From positions 4,812,821-4,876,820 of the forward strand of contig JAESIW010000020.1 of assembly GCA_016802295.1 (NCBI GenBank): 64,000 bases of DNA, in the 5' to 3' direction. The translations under genes were made by a program, and so were the position numbers. Positions 1 to 13,800 of the stretch are shown one piece after another. Source of the DNA: Brachionus rotundiformis (taxonomy: Eukaryota > Rotifera > Eurotatoria > Ploima > Brachionidae). The notes beneath the pieces are model-generated. The model saw nothing but the letters and a program-made list of their open reading frames with translations. It did not search any database and had not been told where the DNA came from. How positions within the stretch are numbered: the first letter of the stretch is position 1; every line of letters starts with the position of its first letter.

Positions 1-1437
1 AAGATTCCAAGTGAGTTTTATTGTTTTTTTTAATAATCGGTTGAGTGATAACTTGAGGTTTAGTCGTGTTTTCTGTTATTGTGTCATTAGATGTACTTTC
101 CATAAAATTAAAAGCAATGTTGTCCAATGTGGCACTAAAATTTTGGTTAAAATAAGAGTCTATATTTGGCTCTTCACTTTCAATAATATCGCTATTTTCT
201 TCTAAATTTGATTTTAAATTTCTTTCACTAGATAAAACTTGACTATCATATTTTGGATCGGATAATAAATTTGAACATGTGTTAGTGGTAGTCGAAGCAG
301 TTGACATATATGAAGCAATGCTAATCATGTCTTCATCCCTTAAGAGTAGTGATTTTTAATTAAAAAGCTAATTAAATTAAAGGTTCTAGCGAACTAGCAT
401 CATTTATTCAGAAATTCATTAAATAAGTATTCAAGCTGGTCATTTTATCAAAATAATAAACTCCATTTGAATTTTAGAAGTTTTGCTATTAATTATTTTT
501 GAATGAGATAAAGAGAATTTTTTAAATCAAAAATAAAATAAAATAATAGTTCATATAATAATATTAAATTTAATCCAACTTGAAATAAAAATGGTCCTAT
601 TTTTTTTTTGAAGTAAATTAGAACTTAATCTAAACTCTTATTGATGGTTGATGTATTTTTAATTAAATTTTTTGTCTAAAAGCATTCAATTTTTTGTAAT
701 TATTCCAAAGTAATAACAATTTTCCACTATTCTATTTAACCATTTTAGCAAAAAAAGAATATGGACAAATTGTATTTAATTAAAATAAACTACATTTTTT
801 TATGCTCTAGAAAATATTTAGCTATATAATAAAACTTACGTCGCCTTGCCTTCCTTGATAAATTGACACACAATTTGAAAAGATATATTAACTGCCTTGA
901 TCTTGTTTGAGGCTGGTTTTAGACTAAAATTTTGTACTTCGGTCTGGTAGATAGGCTCCAAACTTACATATTTTTCTAAGTTAAACTTTCCAGTGGCTAG
1001 CAGCCGCTTTTTTCCGTCTGAGTCGTCCTAATTTATTTTTTAAATTTTCATTTTATAATTGCAATTTTAAATTACACTCTCAATCATCAAAGTCCATTCT
1101 TTTTCTTCATAATTAGAGTCATTTATTGCCTTGTAAAGTGTCACATCAAATTCCAGCTGATCTGTGTTTTCCCATTCGACAGTGCCTTCGTAAACATTTG
1201 TCAAACCTGGTTCCCATTTGGCATACTTTATTTAATAGCTTTAGTTTGGCAAATATTTGTCTTATGGCTAAATACCTGCGATTGGTACTTTCTATTCCGG
1301 TGAGACCATGTTATACATACTTTGTTTGGTTGCCATTTTGACACACAGTTTATAGAAACAGTATGACCAAATGTTGTGAATTTGTATTTAGTGGCTTTTT
1401 TGCCAATTCGTTGCAAGCGCCTCCAAACTTTCGGCAT
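1..1437 (-). CDS. EHBP1: EHBP1-like protein, N-terminal part (NT-C2 domain), cut by window edge
   Basis: Four exons read on the minus strand: 1437-1276, 1225-1076, 1027-840, and 338 running off the window at 1; all junctions keep frame. The protein starts MPKVWRRLQRIGKKATKY, which strongly resembles the start of the NT-C2 domain of EH-domain-binding protein 1. Later exons continue the domain (KEWTLMIES, RLLATGKFNLEKY, FIKEGKAT) and then TDEDMISIASYMS, also matching the EHBP1 order. Family members link EHD/Rab8-type endosomal recycling to actin through a CH domain and a C-terminal bMERB domain; those would lie left of this window. Residues after the NT-C2 are Ser/Asn/Thr-rich and look disordered. 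The intron 839-339 is about 500 bp and AT-rich. The start is the first ATG and fits the family start. Function is inferred from similarity. Confidence 0.88.
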
Positions 1438-3225
1438 ATTCTAATTAATCATAGCTTAATTCTTTATCTAATTCAGAAAAAGCAATCTAAACTATCATAT
1501 CAAAAATAATAGTCATTTACTAAAAATTGATGATCATGAAAGATTAATGTTTACACAAATATTGAATAACTTCAATTTTTGAATTACAAGTAATTCAATA
1601 AATACAAGTAATTTATAATTATAACAGTTATTATAATTTATTTTTAAAATTAGAGAAAAAATTCAATGCTTGACAACTGTAAGTTTTATAAGCAAATTTT
1701 CTAATCTTAATTTTCAATTATTATAATAAAGAGAACATTTAGTTTTAATATTTTCGTTAGCAATCGATTCTTTTCCTTTCGAGTGATTGACAATTTGAAT
1801 TTATAATCTATAATTATTAGAATATTAAATTTAGATATATGTTTATTGATTTCTTATCAATTTCAATTTTTTATTCAAAAATATAATATCAATAATTAGC
1901 ACAAAAAATTTACAATTTTTGTTCATAATTTATTGTATGTCAAATTAAACTGAGATAAAAATAAAATCCCATATTTAAATTAAGAATGTCACTATTATTT
2001 ATAAAAATTTTCATTTCTCTTTCACATAGAGCATTTTAATGTTAAATTTTTAGATTTAACTAGGTTTGAATAAATTTTTAAACAAATTTAGCCGAATTCT
2101 TTTTTGATTTTTTTTAAATTTCTATGCATGCAGATGACACCAAGACAATTTTGTTTTTTGTATCATTTGGTATAAATTAATTTATTATTTTTTCTAATAT
2201 ATAATTTTTTATTTTGCTCTTAAGTAATTTTGAATGTAATTACATTTTTGAGAAGAAAAACTCAAGAATTTATTCATTTGACGTAAGTTTTTTCATTATT
2301 TTGCCAAATTCCAATTTTACAAACAAACATGACTCTCTCTCTCTACGTAAGAAATATTTTATTCAGAAAATAATCGAGTAGTCATGGGGACAGACATCGT
2401 ATCTAGGAACTACTAATAATTAATAACATTTTAGATGTAAATTAATGATCAAAATAAGCTATAAGCAATTAATAAACCCATAACAGGAAACATAACATGC
2501 TTCAGCTTTATTTTAGACATTAATTTTTTTATATTGGAAAAAAATTCGTTAAAAAGATGTTTTAAATAATTTTTGAGTAAATCAAAAAAAAATTAAATAA
2601 ATTGCCTTATCAAATTTGTTTTGTTTTTTAAATATGTTTTCGAATTGATTAAAAAAAGATGTAGTATTAAGGATTTTAATTAATTATCTTAATAATTTAG
2701 TTAAGTTAAAATTGATCCGTAAATGCAAGACCGAGAAAGTATTCCAATTATAATAAAATTTTATAATTTATTTTATTATTTTTTATTTTTAGAGTAAAAT
2801 TTAGATCGAAAGATCATAATTTTACAAAAAAAACATAAATTTTTATTTTAAAAAATAAAATATAAGAGAAAACCATCAGCAATTGAGTTGATATAAAAGT
2901 TGATTTTTTTCTCAGACTATTATTATATAATTTTAGCCGACTTAAAACGCGACTTTTAAATGTTTTTCATCGATTTGAAGCACTAAATTCGAGATAAAAT
3001 TTTAATTTACCTTTGCAATTTTAATTATAGGATTTAAATTAATGAATAAAAACTATATTTGCATTTTAACTAAATTTTTATCTTTGTCACTTGTAAAATA
3101 TATATATTCTTTTTTATTAGACATTCGAGTCATGATTTTTTATCTCGACTGTAATTGAGAAGCTTTTTTTTATTAGCAAATACAGCACAGCTTCGTAATT
3201 AATTCGGCGATTAGAAAATAATAGA
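1438..3225. other. Intergenic, head-to-head between EHBP1-like and TMEM30A
   Basis: AT-rich spacer between two divergently transcribed genes, so it should hold both promoters. I see no coding frame with bias, only homopolymer runs and a short (CT)n tract near 2333-2345. Confidence 0.6.
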
Positions 3226-5364
3226 ATGGATCAAAACGATTGGGTAATTACCAACATTGACCAAATAAAACGGGGCAAGTCAAGCGCAATTAACCGAGGA
3301 TTTAAAAAATCAGAAGGGAGCAAAGATGACATAACATCGGGACCAACTGTCTCGTCTACCGAACAGCCCGAAAATAAACAATCGAAACGACCAAAAAGTA
3401 TTTAATTTTTTTAATTTATTATTTAAATTATTTTAGCACTGATTTGAAACATAAGTAAATTATTTGTTTTCTCATCAAATTGAAATTTTAATAATTATTA
3501 AAATTAGGTTTTTAAAATATTAGGTATGTTATTTTTTTGTTATTTTGATGGAAAAATTATACCTGTTTTTCATTATTCTCAAAATATGATGAGAAAAGTA
3601 AATATTTGTATTAATTAATTTCTAGACTCGATTTTGGTTGTCTGGGTTAAAAATTAGAGTCTCTCAAACAATTATGAGAAAGAATTTTTCTAATTACATT
3701 TTTTTTTCTTACTTTTAGAAGTTATATTATTAGATTTTTTTGATTAGATTGTAAATCATTCTCAGTTTTTTAATAAATGTCTAAGTGATTTTAGCATTAA
3801 GAAATTAAAAGTTTTTGATTTATAAACTTAAAATGAAAAAAAAGAAAATTAATGTTTTTATTTAAATATTTGTTTAATTGATAAAAAATTTTTTTGTTGG
3901 TCAAAAAATAATTCTATGATGTGATAATTAGAAAGCTTTGAAAAAATCAAGATAATTTCTAGCTAAAAAATTTCAATTTTAAGCAACACATTATCAAATT
4001 TATCAAACAAAACATTTGAATTAATAAAATTATTTCAAGAATGTCTTCAACAACAATAAAAAATTTTCACCCTTATCTTACCAACATTTTAAATAAAAAA
4101 AAATAAAATAATTATCTTTTTTCAAAAGATACATTGTTGAAGCAACAAAGATTGCCAGCATGGCAACCAATTCTTACAGCTAAAACAGTTTTACCTTTAT
4201 TTTTTTCAATCGGAGTTATTTTTGTTATTCTCGGTGGTATCTTGTTACATTTTTCAAATATAGTAAGTATAAGTAAATGATTCATTTAAATTATGTGATA
4301 ATCAATTAAATTATCAGGTAAATGAATTTGTTTATGACTATACCGATTGTAATTCAACAGGTACGAATACGCCATGCTCAAAATTAGTTAACTACACAAC
4401 AACTTGTTATTGTGAAATATCTTTTAAACTTGAAGAAGACTTCGAGGCTCCAGTGTATGTATATTATGGCTTGAAAAATTTTTACCAAAATCACAGACGA
4501 TACGTAAAATCTCGAGATGATAACCAACTATTAGGCAACTCTTACACAAGTCTGAACAGTGAATGCAAGCCATATGATGAGCTAACAGTCAATGGAGTCA
4601 AAAAATTCATCGCACCTTGTGGCGCAATTGCCAATTCTCTTTTTAATGATTCATTTGAAATTAATTATACCGGTGTTGCTAACCAAAGTCCTCCGTCACA
4701 AATAAATTTATTAAGAACAGGAATAGCGTGGAATACTGATAAGGATGTCAAATTTAAAAATCCTGAAAATTTCATTAATACAGTCAAGCCAATAAATTGG
4801 AACAAAAATGTCACAGAGTTAGATCCTGACGATCCAAATAATAATGGTTTTAAAAATGAAGACTTAATTGTATGGATGAGAACTGCTGCTTTGCCAAACT
4901 TTAGAAAACTTTTCAGAAGAGTTGATCATTCCAAAACCACATTTGAAAATAATTTGCCAAAAGGATACTACAAAATTAAAATAGATTACAGTAAGCTAAA
5001 AAGCAAATAGTCTAAAAAGTTAATTAAATTTTATTTTTTTTAAAAGATTATCCAGTAACGTCTTTTGATGGCAGAAAAACGTTTATAATAAGCACCACGA
5101 CTTGGATAGGAGGAAAAAACCCATTCCTTGGAATAGCCTATTTAGTTGTCGGATCACTATGCATAGTTCTTGGTTTTGTTTTCCTGGCTATTCATTTTAA
5201 ATTTGCTAGAAAGTGAGTAAATTAAATATCAAAAATTTCAATTTATCTTAAAATAATTAAAATTTAGTCTAAAAACAAGCGAAGATTTGTATCAATCAAA
5301 TGTGGCATCAAATTCCGGAAACAACATATCTGTTATAGAGGCTAGCGAAAGTCAACAGTTTTAA
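3226..5364 (+). CDS. TMEM30A: TMEM30A/CDC50 family, beta subunit of P4-ATPase lipid flippases
   Basis: Five exons: 3226-3397, 4129-4262, 4318-4990, 5047-5212, 5268-5364, giving 413 aa with every junction in frame. The order fits the CDC50 family: cytosolic N-terminus, LPAWQPILTAKTVLP before TM1 (about residues 78-98), a large exoplasmic loop with paired cysteines and several N-glycosylation sequons, the IAPCGAIANSLFND motif, then YPVTSFDGRK and WIGGKNPFLGIAYL leading into TM2 (about 352-374) and a short tail. CDC50 proteins pair with P4-ATPases for ER exit and phospholipid flipping at Golgi, endosome and plasma membrane. Intron 1 is about 730 bp, the others about 55 bp. The downstream neighbour Dicer is convergent, with roughly 670 bp between the two stops; a candidate AATAAA lies at 5486-5491. 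Confidence 0.95.
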
Positions 5365-6039
5365 TTATTTAGAATCACATTTTTTAATTTTTTTTTTAAT
5401 ATTTAGAATATTTAAATCTTTATTTTAATACTCTTAAAAACATTCTATAACTTAAATTAGAAATTATAAGCGGAGAATATGCAAAAATAAAACAAAACTT
5501 AAGTAAATTTGACCGAGAAAAATTTTAATTTGATAAAATGCTTGAAAGTATAATGAAAAATTTTTCTCAGATTGAAAAGAAAAGTTATATAAAATAAATT
5601 TTGTGTGTATAAATATATTATTAATTCGTAATAGTGATTTTTATTTTATATGCTTGGCCCTATTTTTGTTCTTATGATTTATTTATATTTTCCTAAATGA
5701 ACATTTTAATAAATTATCATTTTGATTTTATCTAATTATTTCAAAATACCCTTTTTATTTATTAAAGATTTGAATTAATATTTAACAATATATAAATGTA
5801 AAATTAACTGTAAAACTTGTTTTATACTTGGTTTTTAATAAGCTTTTTAAATTCCTTTTCGTTTTACCAATACATTTTATTCATATTTTCAACAAAATAA
5901 GATTCCTTATTTGATTCCTTTTATTTTAAAACTCGAATTTAAATCATTAGTAAAAAATTTTAATTAATTTTTGCATTTGAAAAATATAATAGTCAACAAT
6001 AAATACTTTTAAATAACAATTTACTATAAAACCTATTTA
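5365..6039. other. Intergenic, tail-to-tail 3' ends of TMEM30A and Dicer
   Basis: Very AT-rich spacer carrying the 3' UTRs of two convergent genes. Several AATAAA-like words occur on both strands; no coding frame. Confidence 0.6.
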
Positions 6040-9000
6040 TTAATCGTCTGACTTAGATTGACCTTTGAGAAACTTCAACGCAAACTTAGCTGCAGCATTT
6101 TTGGCAATTCGATAATTCCTACCAATTCCTTTAAATTTACCACGACCAAAAACCGAAACAGTGACTCGAATTTTGCCGTCTATTGTTCGCTCAGGCTTCT
6201 CAAATTTGGCTGTTTCGGGTTCCAATTCAAGTAATTCCCTAATTGGAGATTTCGGAACTTCATTTGTAAATTTATCTATATACGGTTTCATGAGCCCATA
6301 ATAAACTCGCCAAACTGTATCAAATGATTTATTCGAATCTAAAAATATAGCGCCGGCGACTGATTCGAATATATCACCTAGACATTTTGGAACTTCTAAC
6401 TCTTCAAATTCATTGTTTTGGGAAGCTAAATAGGGCTTATAGGAATTGTATTGTTCTCCTAGTTTTGAAGACTTGACTTCAGAATTATCAATATCGTCCT
6501 CATTATTCATCAATAAAAAATATTCGTCTTCTTCATCATCAATTTGATAATCAAAAAACTTAAAAAATAATTTATTAATTTATATACTTGTAAAAAATTG
6601 ACATATTAAAAATAAATTGTTTTTAGTTAAATAAAATTTACATATGCATTTCTTAGTTTGAATATAAAAATATATAATTTTTATCAATTAATATCTAATG
6701 ATTTAGTAAAAAATTTTACTTGAAATTATTTTACTAGAATTTCTCTTTTAACTTGTTTTGTTTATTTATTTTGTATTTTTTTCAAAAAATGATATTAAAG
6801 GAAATTTCAAAAATCGAAAACCATTACATAGTCTTTTAAAACTAAGATTTTGTAACATTAAAGAATTTTTTCCATGGTTTTTTCCGTGAAACCAAATAAA
6901 AGTTATTTTTCTAAATCTTACCTCTTCATCAATATCAAATTCGTCATTTCTATTTTTTTGATTTCGTACAAAATTATCAATAATAGTGAACAAAACTGGT
7001 GAGGAATACTTGAAATACTTATAAAACTCATACTTGACTGCCAAATAGGCAAAAATATTGTTATTCACCAAAGCCGATCTTAAATCGGTTAATTCACCAG
7101 GCGAGTGTCTTTTTTTATCTTCGTATAAATGACGTGTAATCACATAATCTAGGATGGCATCGCCCAAAAACTCAAGTCTCTGGTAACAATCTGTAATGGT
7201 GTTGTAAGTATAAGATGAATGGGTAAAAGCCTGCAACAAATATGCCGGTTGTTTGAATTTATATCCAATGCAAGCTTCGAAATTTTCCAAGCCGAATAGC
7301 AAATCTTCCAGTTTTTCAGGATCATCAATTAGTGGCTCTGGAACTTGCGGTAAATTTATCAAAACCTCAGAGCCATCTTCACATTTTGCCTTTGGCAGAA
7401 CCTCTAGGCCGAACCATGACATTACTTGAAGAGCAGCATAAGGACCACTGGATATCAGATAGGCTCCTATTATGGACTCAACACAGTCAGCAATAGATTT
7501 ATCAGATAAAGTGTGATCTCTATATTTATCAAATTTTTCATTTTTGTTTTCTGTTTTGCTGCTCACTATTTTAGAGCTATTGTTCAATTTTGTATAAAGC
7601 ATGGTAGAGAAGTCAGTTCCAGAATCAACTGTGTTAATAACACTTTCATAAAGTGGTGGCAACCATGAGTCCAATGGATCAAATTTGCTCGAAATAATCA
7701 GCTCTTGGAGATTTTTTCTCTTGCCTAGTTTGAACAAATTGTAGTTACTTACTTGTTTGCTGCGTAGAAAGCTCAGTTTGCCTTCATGGATGTTCGGATA
7801 GGTGAAAAATAGATAAACTGTTATGGCTTGTTTTAAAAACGAGTCACCAACTGTTTCGAGCCTTTCTAAATCGAAGCCATCCGCTGCATTCGACAAAGTC
7901 AATGCCTGTAGCAAAAGAGCAGGCCCAGGACCTGACTCGTCATTTAAGTCGTCATCCAAATTAAAGTGAAATTGCCAATCGGTGTTTCGAGCTGATAAGA
8001 TTTCGCCACCTTTTACTCGTTGTTTTCGTGTTGGTTTCTTGGTCGTATCGAAAATGGTTGAGTTGCCAATTTTTTCTTCAATTAATTCTCTTCTCAAAGG
8101 AAAATCAAATTTCAGCCCATTAAAATTGTCATTAAGCTTAATCTCATTATTAAATGTATTTTTAATCAATCTTTTATAATTATCTAAATTTTGTTGATAA
8201 TCGCTACTTTTTGAATAAAAATTAAATGAAATTTTTTCTATCCATTCAAAATTTTTAATATTTTCTAAGCTAAAATTTAATTTAGTTGATATTGAATTTT
8301 GACAATCAAAAATTGTCACCGAATCATTGCTCAAATTGGCCAAACTAAAGTCATAATTTTGTTCATTTACCTTTAAAGTGGTCTGTAAATGGTCAGCATC
8401 TATGCCAGTTTCAACAAGATCTTTGACCAAATTACAATTGGTAGAATTGACACTCAATTTGGAGAGAAGCTTGGCAGATTTTTTTTTCATATCAGCTTTT
8501 AAAGTGGTTAAATCAATTGTAAATTTATAAGTGTTTAACTCCTCTTCGTCATCAAACTCTTCATAATTGTCATCGTTGACCACTTGTTTAGGTTTTTCTT
8601 CTTCATAATCCTCAAATTCACTGTCAATGTCATCAGCTAGAAAATTCATGTCATTCGGATCAATGAACAGAGTCTTGAAATTTTCATCATTCCATCCAGA
8701 TGGTGCACCATCGAATCCATTTGGCTTAATGTCCAAAAATTCAAGATCAAAGTTCTTTTTCCCACTGTTTATTTCATTTAAGCAGTTTGCATCCCACTCT
8801 CCAATTTCAAAATTCCATTTTGGATCAAGTTCAGTCTCTTGAAAGTATGCTTTTTTCTCGTTCTCAATCATAGCTATGTCAACCTCATGGTCAGGCAAAT
8901 TACTTACTTCAATCTCTCTGCTAGTGTCCCATACAAATTCAAGCCTATCGAATTTTTCACTAAACCATGGCACACCTACACCAGTAGACTTGGCCACTTC

Positions 9001-12000
9001 ACGCCTAAATTTTTCAACATTCAGCAAGCAGTTAATTCTGTACAAAATTGAAGGCAAGCACAGTGACCGACGCCATACACTGGAAGACAGTGGATGCACA
9101 TTAACCAGTTCGGGTACCAAAAATATTTGGTTATTTGATGATTTTTTGTCTGATTTAAAAGCTTGATGAAATGATTTTTGTAGTACACATGCCTTCATAT
9201 TCATGTAGCGGGGAGTCAATAGATTTAGTCTGGTAGATGGATGATTAACAATTAACAATGGCTGATTTAAATCAGTGATCAAAATTCTGTATTTACAGGC
9301 AAAGTATTCGTAAAAAGTCTCGAAAGCGGACACTTTGGAATGAGAAGAGACAGGAAATGCTGATAAGGGGTTAAGATTATAGTCTATTTTAGAGACACAA
9401 TAAAACTGAGGTTGAATATCTATATTTCTGTAATATGGAACTACTACAGAATCTTGAAAAACATCTTGTTCAAATTTGAACAACGCTTGACTAGAGTTAT
9501 CATCTTGGTCTTCTTCTTCATCTTCTTTGTATATTTTCCTGGCATGATTTGGAACTTTCATCAAAGTTCGATCAGAACATCCCTCAATAGAAGCCATTAA
9601 ATCCCATTCGATATCAAAGTTAATCTCATTTAGTAAACATATATAATAGCCTTTGGAATTTTGCTTTTGGTCAGGAAAATTGAGAATATTTGAAGCAAGA
9701 GCGCCTCTGCCCTCCATTCTTAAAACATTTGAAAATATAAATTTGTGAAATACTCTTAAAGTTCTTAGTTGATTGAGACTCAGATAAATTTGAGACTTGA
9801 TTAATTTAAGAGAAATGGTTTCTTCTCCAATTGAGGTGAATATGGGAAAATTGACAATCTCCAATAAAGGCTTAGTGATTAGTATACCAAAGACTTTAAC
9901 TTTTTTTGGACCTGAATCTGTCTCTAATTGTAGCGGAGTTGTTAGGCTACATTCTATTGCGTATAAATAGCACGACTGTTGTATACTTACTAAATTGGAA
10001 CTAGTTAAGTATTCAGAGATTTTTTTCCTATAGGTCTGTTTTCTTTTGTTACCACCAGGTCTTTGGGACATATAGTTGGCAATCGATTGATTGTCTGAAT
10101 TTTTGATGAAATATGAGTTAAATTGGGACCATTCACGCTCATCATCCGAATCAGCTTTGTGCTTTTGACGGTAAAATATTTCCTTGGTCACAGGTTCAAG
10201 ATATTCCGTAACTTCATTAAGTTTTAATAGAATCAAACAAGCTCGAAAGGATGCGTTCAACTTGGCCATGTTTGCATCCTTATGCCATTCACTTTGAATT
10301 GGTTGTCTGCATCCTGAATTTATTGGTAAAAAAAGCGTGCATCTGTATTCATTTTTTCCGTCTATTTGCCTAGTATCTATTTCTATTTTAGGCGTCAATT
10401 GGGTCAATGAATCGCTAGGCAAACGCAGACAGTATTTATTAATGTAATAAATAGAATTGACCAAGCTTAAATGAGTTCTGATATTTACTGGATGTGAATG
10501 AATTGAGCAATTTAATTTAATCAAATGAGAATATTCATTTGATAAAAGAGATTCAATATTTTTAAATTTTCCAAATTGATTAAAAAAATTTTCAAAATTT
10601 TCTTTTTCAATAAAAAAATGACAATGGGAATTTTTTGTTTTAGCTCTGGTTTTTACGGAAATATAGGAGAAATAATCAAATGGCAACTCTTCACTGGTCT
10701 GATTCAGTTGACCACAGTTAAATCTAACTATTAGGTTAACATGACCAGGCGAGTGGATTTTTTCCTCCATTTCGTAGGTACAGATGAGCAAATTCAGTTC
10801 ACCAGAGTAAAACTTGCGCAAGATGTCCTCTTGCTTGAAACAATCTGAGCCCTGGTTTGGCATACTATCAGACTCTGTTTTCATCCCAGAAGGTCCAATA
10901 ATGTAATTTGGATACAAATAATTTAAACCAGAGTCCTCTTTGGATAACTTTTTGAGCAAGAGACTGAGTGATGTAGCCACTTGTTTATTCTGAACCAAGA
11001 TCAAGCAGCATAGCTCGTCTGGATGAATTTTGCTTGAGCTAAGATTCGACTCCCGTAAAAGGTTAATTAAAGCCCGCACTTTGGGTGTTGTGAACAAGTC
11101 CAGAAAAGTTTCCATTGGTTCACTGCTGGTTGCCGATTGATGCTTACAATTCACAAATTGTTTAATGCACATTTCTCGTAGTTCTCTCAGAACTGTTGAG
11201 GTATACTTCAGACAAAGCACTTGATGAATTGAAGGATTTTCCAGAACTTTGCAAGAAATTCTTTCACCATTAACAATTAGCTGTTCAAATATTGGTGCCA
11301 AATTTTCGTTTGAGTTTAATTTACGATCAGCTGTTTCAATATAGTGTGCTAGCTTGTCCAATTGGCAAATAAATGGTAGCAGCGATTTGGCCAAACACCA
11401 TATGCCGACCTCATTTAACAAATATACACATTCGTTTAATACTCTAACACATAACAAATTTATATAAGACTGAATGTCTTTAAAGTTTGTCGAACAATAA
11501 TTAGGCTGAGAAAATTTGTTCATTTCTTCTAAAAAAAGATAAGCTTGTTTTATCTTTTCTCTTAACTTTGGCTCAAAACTATCATTATTTTTCAAATGAA
11601 CACTGTCACATATTTGTGCATATTCGAATGGTTGGATTCCATTAAACAAATTGTTTGTGTCAAGCAAATCAGTTGCTGTTTCGACATAATCTGCGCAAAA
11701 AATTTCCTTTAAATGATTTAGATGGTTTTTTATATCCTCAGGTTGAGTTGATTTTTTTATGTCTAATGAACCAAAGCCAACAATAATTGGCTTGCTGAAT
11801 CCAGATTTTAGGAAGTCAAGAACAGTTTTGTATGCACTATTGTGGTAGGCTGCAGAAACTTCTTCAAAAATAGTTAGTACCAGTTCGTTTGGTTTAATGA
11901 AGCCTTTTTTAAGCCATGCTTCTAGCACAGACACATTCATAATTAAAATTTCGGCTTCTTTTTTCAGCTTGGTCAAAGAATTTGAGTCAAAATTATTCAT

Positions 12001-12510
12001 TAAATAAGATTCAATACCAGCAATCTTTAGATTTGTATGTCTATTGATCAGCTCCACATATTTACTTGTTTCGGACCCCATATCGGTGACCAAAATAATA
12101 AATTTTTTTTCACCACATTCATATTCTATTTCACTAAGACAAACATGAAATTCTTTCAAAATGGTCAACTTGAGATAATTTTTCCAATCTTTGTTACGCA
12201 TAAAAATTAAAAAATTCCTCAATTTAACGTTTGTCAATTTTTTGACATAAAAATCAATTAATTGAACATAATATGGTTGTGGTGTGAAACGATCGCGAAG
12301 AATGTCCATATCCCATGGCATTAGCTTAGTTTTGCGGTATTTGATCCGTTCGGATTTGTGACTTTCATTATGTTTGTTAGCTGCATTTTTGGCCTTTGGA
12401 TGGGTTGATTTTTGGCAAGGAGATAGTTGTTTTGTTTTTGTTTCTTGATCGACACATTTTATCTTTTCAAAGCTAAAGTTGTCCAAAATAGAGTCGTCAA
12501 AGTGGTCCAT
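6040..12510 (-). CDS. DCR: Dicer, ribonuclease III with degenerate helicase
   Basis: Two exons, 12510-6922 and 6558-6040, give 2035 aa in frame. Domains in order: helicase region (about 70-650), DUF283 dimerisation domain (about 675-775), PAZ (about 1015-1185; VVVPYYRN, NQPLLIVNHPS, RLNLLTPRYMN, CLPSILYRINCLL), RNase IIIa (ERLETVGDSFLK near 1550; DKSIADCVESIIGAYL near 1667), RNase IIIb (QRLEFLGDAILD near 1777; GDIFESVAGAIFLD in exon 2) and a C-terminal dsRBD (FGRGKFKGIGRNYRIAKNAAA). The acidic catalytic residues of both RNase III domains are present, so it should cut dsRNA or pre-miRNA. The helicase region aligns in order with animal Dicers but I find no Walker A; the DECH box position reads EEVS (about 215) and the QxxGRxR position reads SVKTRAK (about 617). 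An acidic insertion sits around residues 1180-1330. The family assignment is firm; loss of ATPase is inferred from motifs. Confidence 0.97.
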
Positions 12511-13270
12511 TTAAGGTAAAATTAGATTAAAAAAATTGAATACTGTTTTTTTAAAGATATTTTAATTTTAAAAAATACTGTTTTTAAATCTTAAATGATA
12601 AATTTGAAAATTATTAAGATAAGTGATTATTTCAATTTCATTTTTGAAAATTATTTTTACATGAAAATAATCATTTTTAAAATTAAAATGTTAAGTTTTA
12701 TTTGAGTTTTTAATTGACAGAAAGATTAAAACAAATCAAATTTTTTTAATCTAAAAAATCGAACACAGGGTTAATTAAAAAAGTTTATAGATAGAATTTT
12801 TTTTAATAATTCTTTATATTAACAATAGATTATTGAAAAATGAATAAAAGACTTGTTTTTTACTTTTATTTAATAATGTATAAATTATGATTAATTTAAT
12901 CTTTATTTTAATTTTTTAAGTCTGATCTTAAATTTTTGTTGAAAATTTCTGATAAGATTTGTGAATTTTAATTCCTTGAAAAGATTCAATGCAATAGATG
13001 GACTACAACCTTGAAGAATCGTTTTAAAGATCGTAATCTTAAATTTGTTGTTGTATCTTTTTCTGATTTGAGTAAATTTCTAGATTTTATATAGTTTTTT
13101 AAAGTGAGTACACCGGCTTTTGGTTATGGGTTCAACAAAATTAAGACTAGAAAACTCCAGTTATTGATTACATTTAAAAGAAAAGCGAAAATTTATGCTT
13201 AAAACAATTGACAGGGCTTGCTCGACTAAGAAATTTCGACTTGATTATTTAGAAGAAATTTGATAACTGG
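12511..13270. other. Intergenic, upstream of Dicer
   Basis: AT-rich spacer holding the Dicer promoter side. No ORF, repeat or RNA gene that I can support. Confidence 0.5.
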
Positions 13271-13800
13271 CGAGATGAGGTAGCAAATTTGTGGAACAAT
13301 AGGACATCAACACCTTTTTCTCTGAAGAAGCCTCAATTATATATTTTTGGAAAATGTTTTAGTGGCAAACCAACAGATATTTATTATTGTTTATCTTTCT
13401 TAAAAGAATTTAATTGTTTAGCTGTTTATTTTCTTCAAATATTTATGTCTGATAATGGTAAATATGAATGGCAAGACTGGAACTCGTACAAATTTCCTCA
13501 TGTTAAATTTTGGAACAAATGCTTTCTAACAAGTGTGAAGCAAAGGGGATCTGAGCATCAGTTCCAATGCCAAATGATTTTTGTTAGCAACAAGAATTTC
13601 CTGGATTGGGGACCAGACTAAAAATAGTTGAAGCCGAAGAAAAACCTCCGATAATAGGAAATATAAATGACTATTTATCTTAGGATTTTTCGAAAAAAGA
13701 ATGTGAGTTAGTTCAGACTAAAATCAAAGAAGTTTATCTGTTCGATTTTGTGAGCCGGGAATCGAAGTAAATATCAAATATTGAGCTGAATTTTTCCATT
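13271..13800 (+). pseudogene. Decayed protein-coding fragment, unidentified
   Basis: An open stretch at 13289-13621 (110 codons, contains GKYEWQDWNSYKFP and EHQFQCQMIFVSNKNF) ends in a stop. Immediately after it a different frame carries coding-like sequence (KIVEAEEKPPIIGNINDYLS, stop, then DFSKKECELVQTKIKEVYLFDF) until about 13770. The block is less AT-rich than its flanks. Two frames and internal stops suggest an old gene or mobile-element ORF that has decayed. I do not recognise the family. Chance or unmodelled introns are possible. Confidence 0.3.

Noticed and set aside
2333..2345. Short CT tract as a regulatory GAGA-type site
   Set aside because: Too short and isolated to support a function.
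7982..9600. Several plus-strand open frames of 60-100 codons over the Dicer gene
   Set aside because: They are antisense shadows of the long Dicer exon with no family features.
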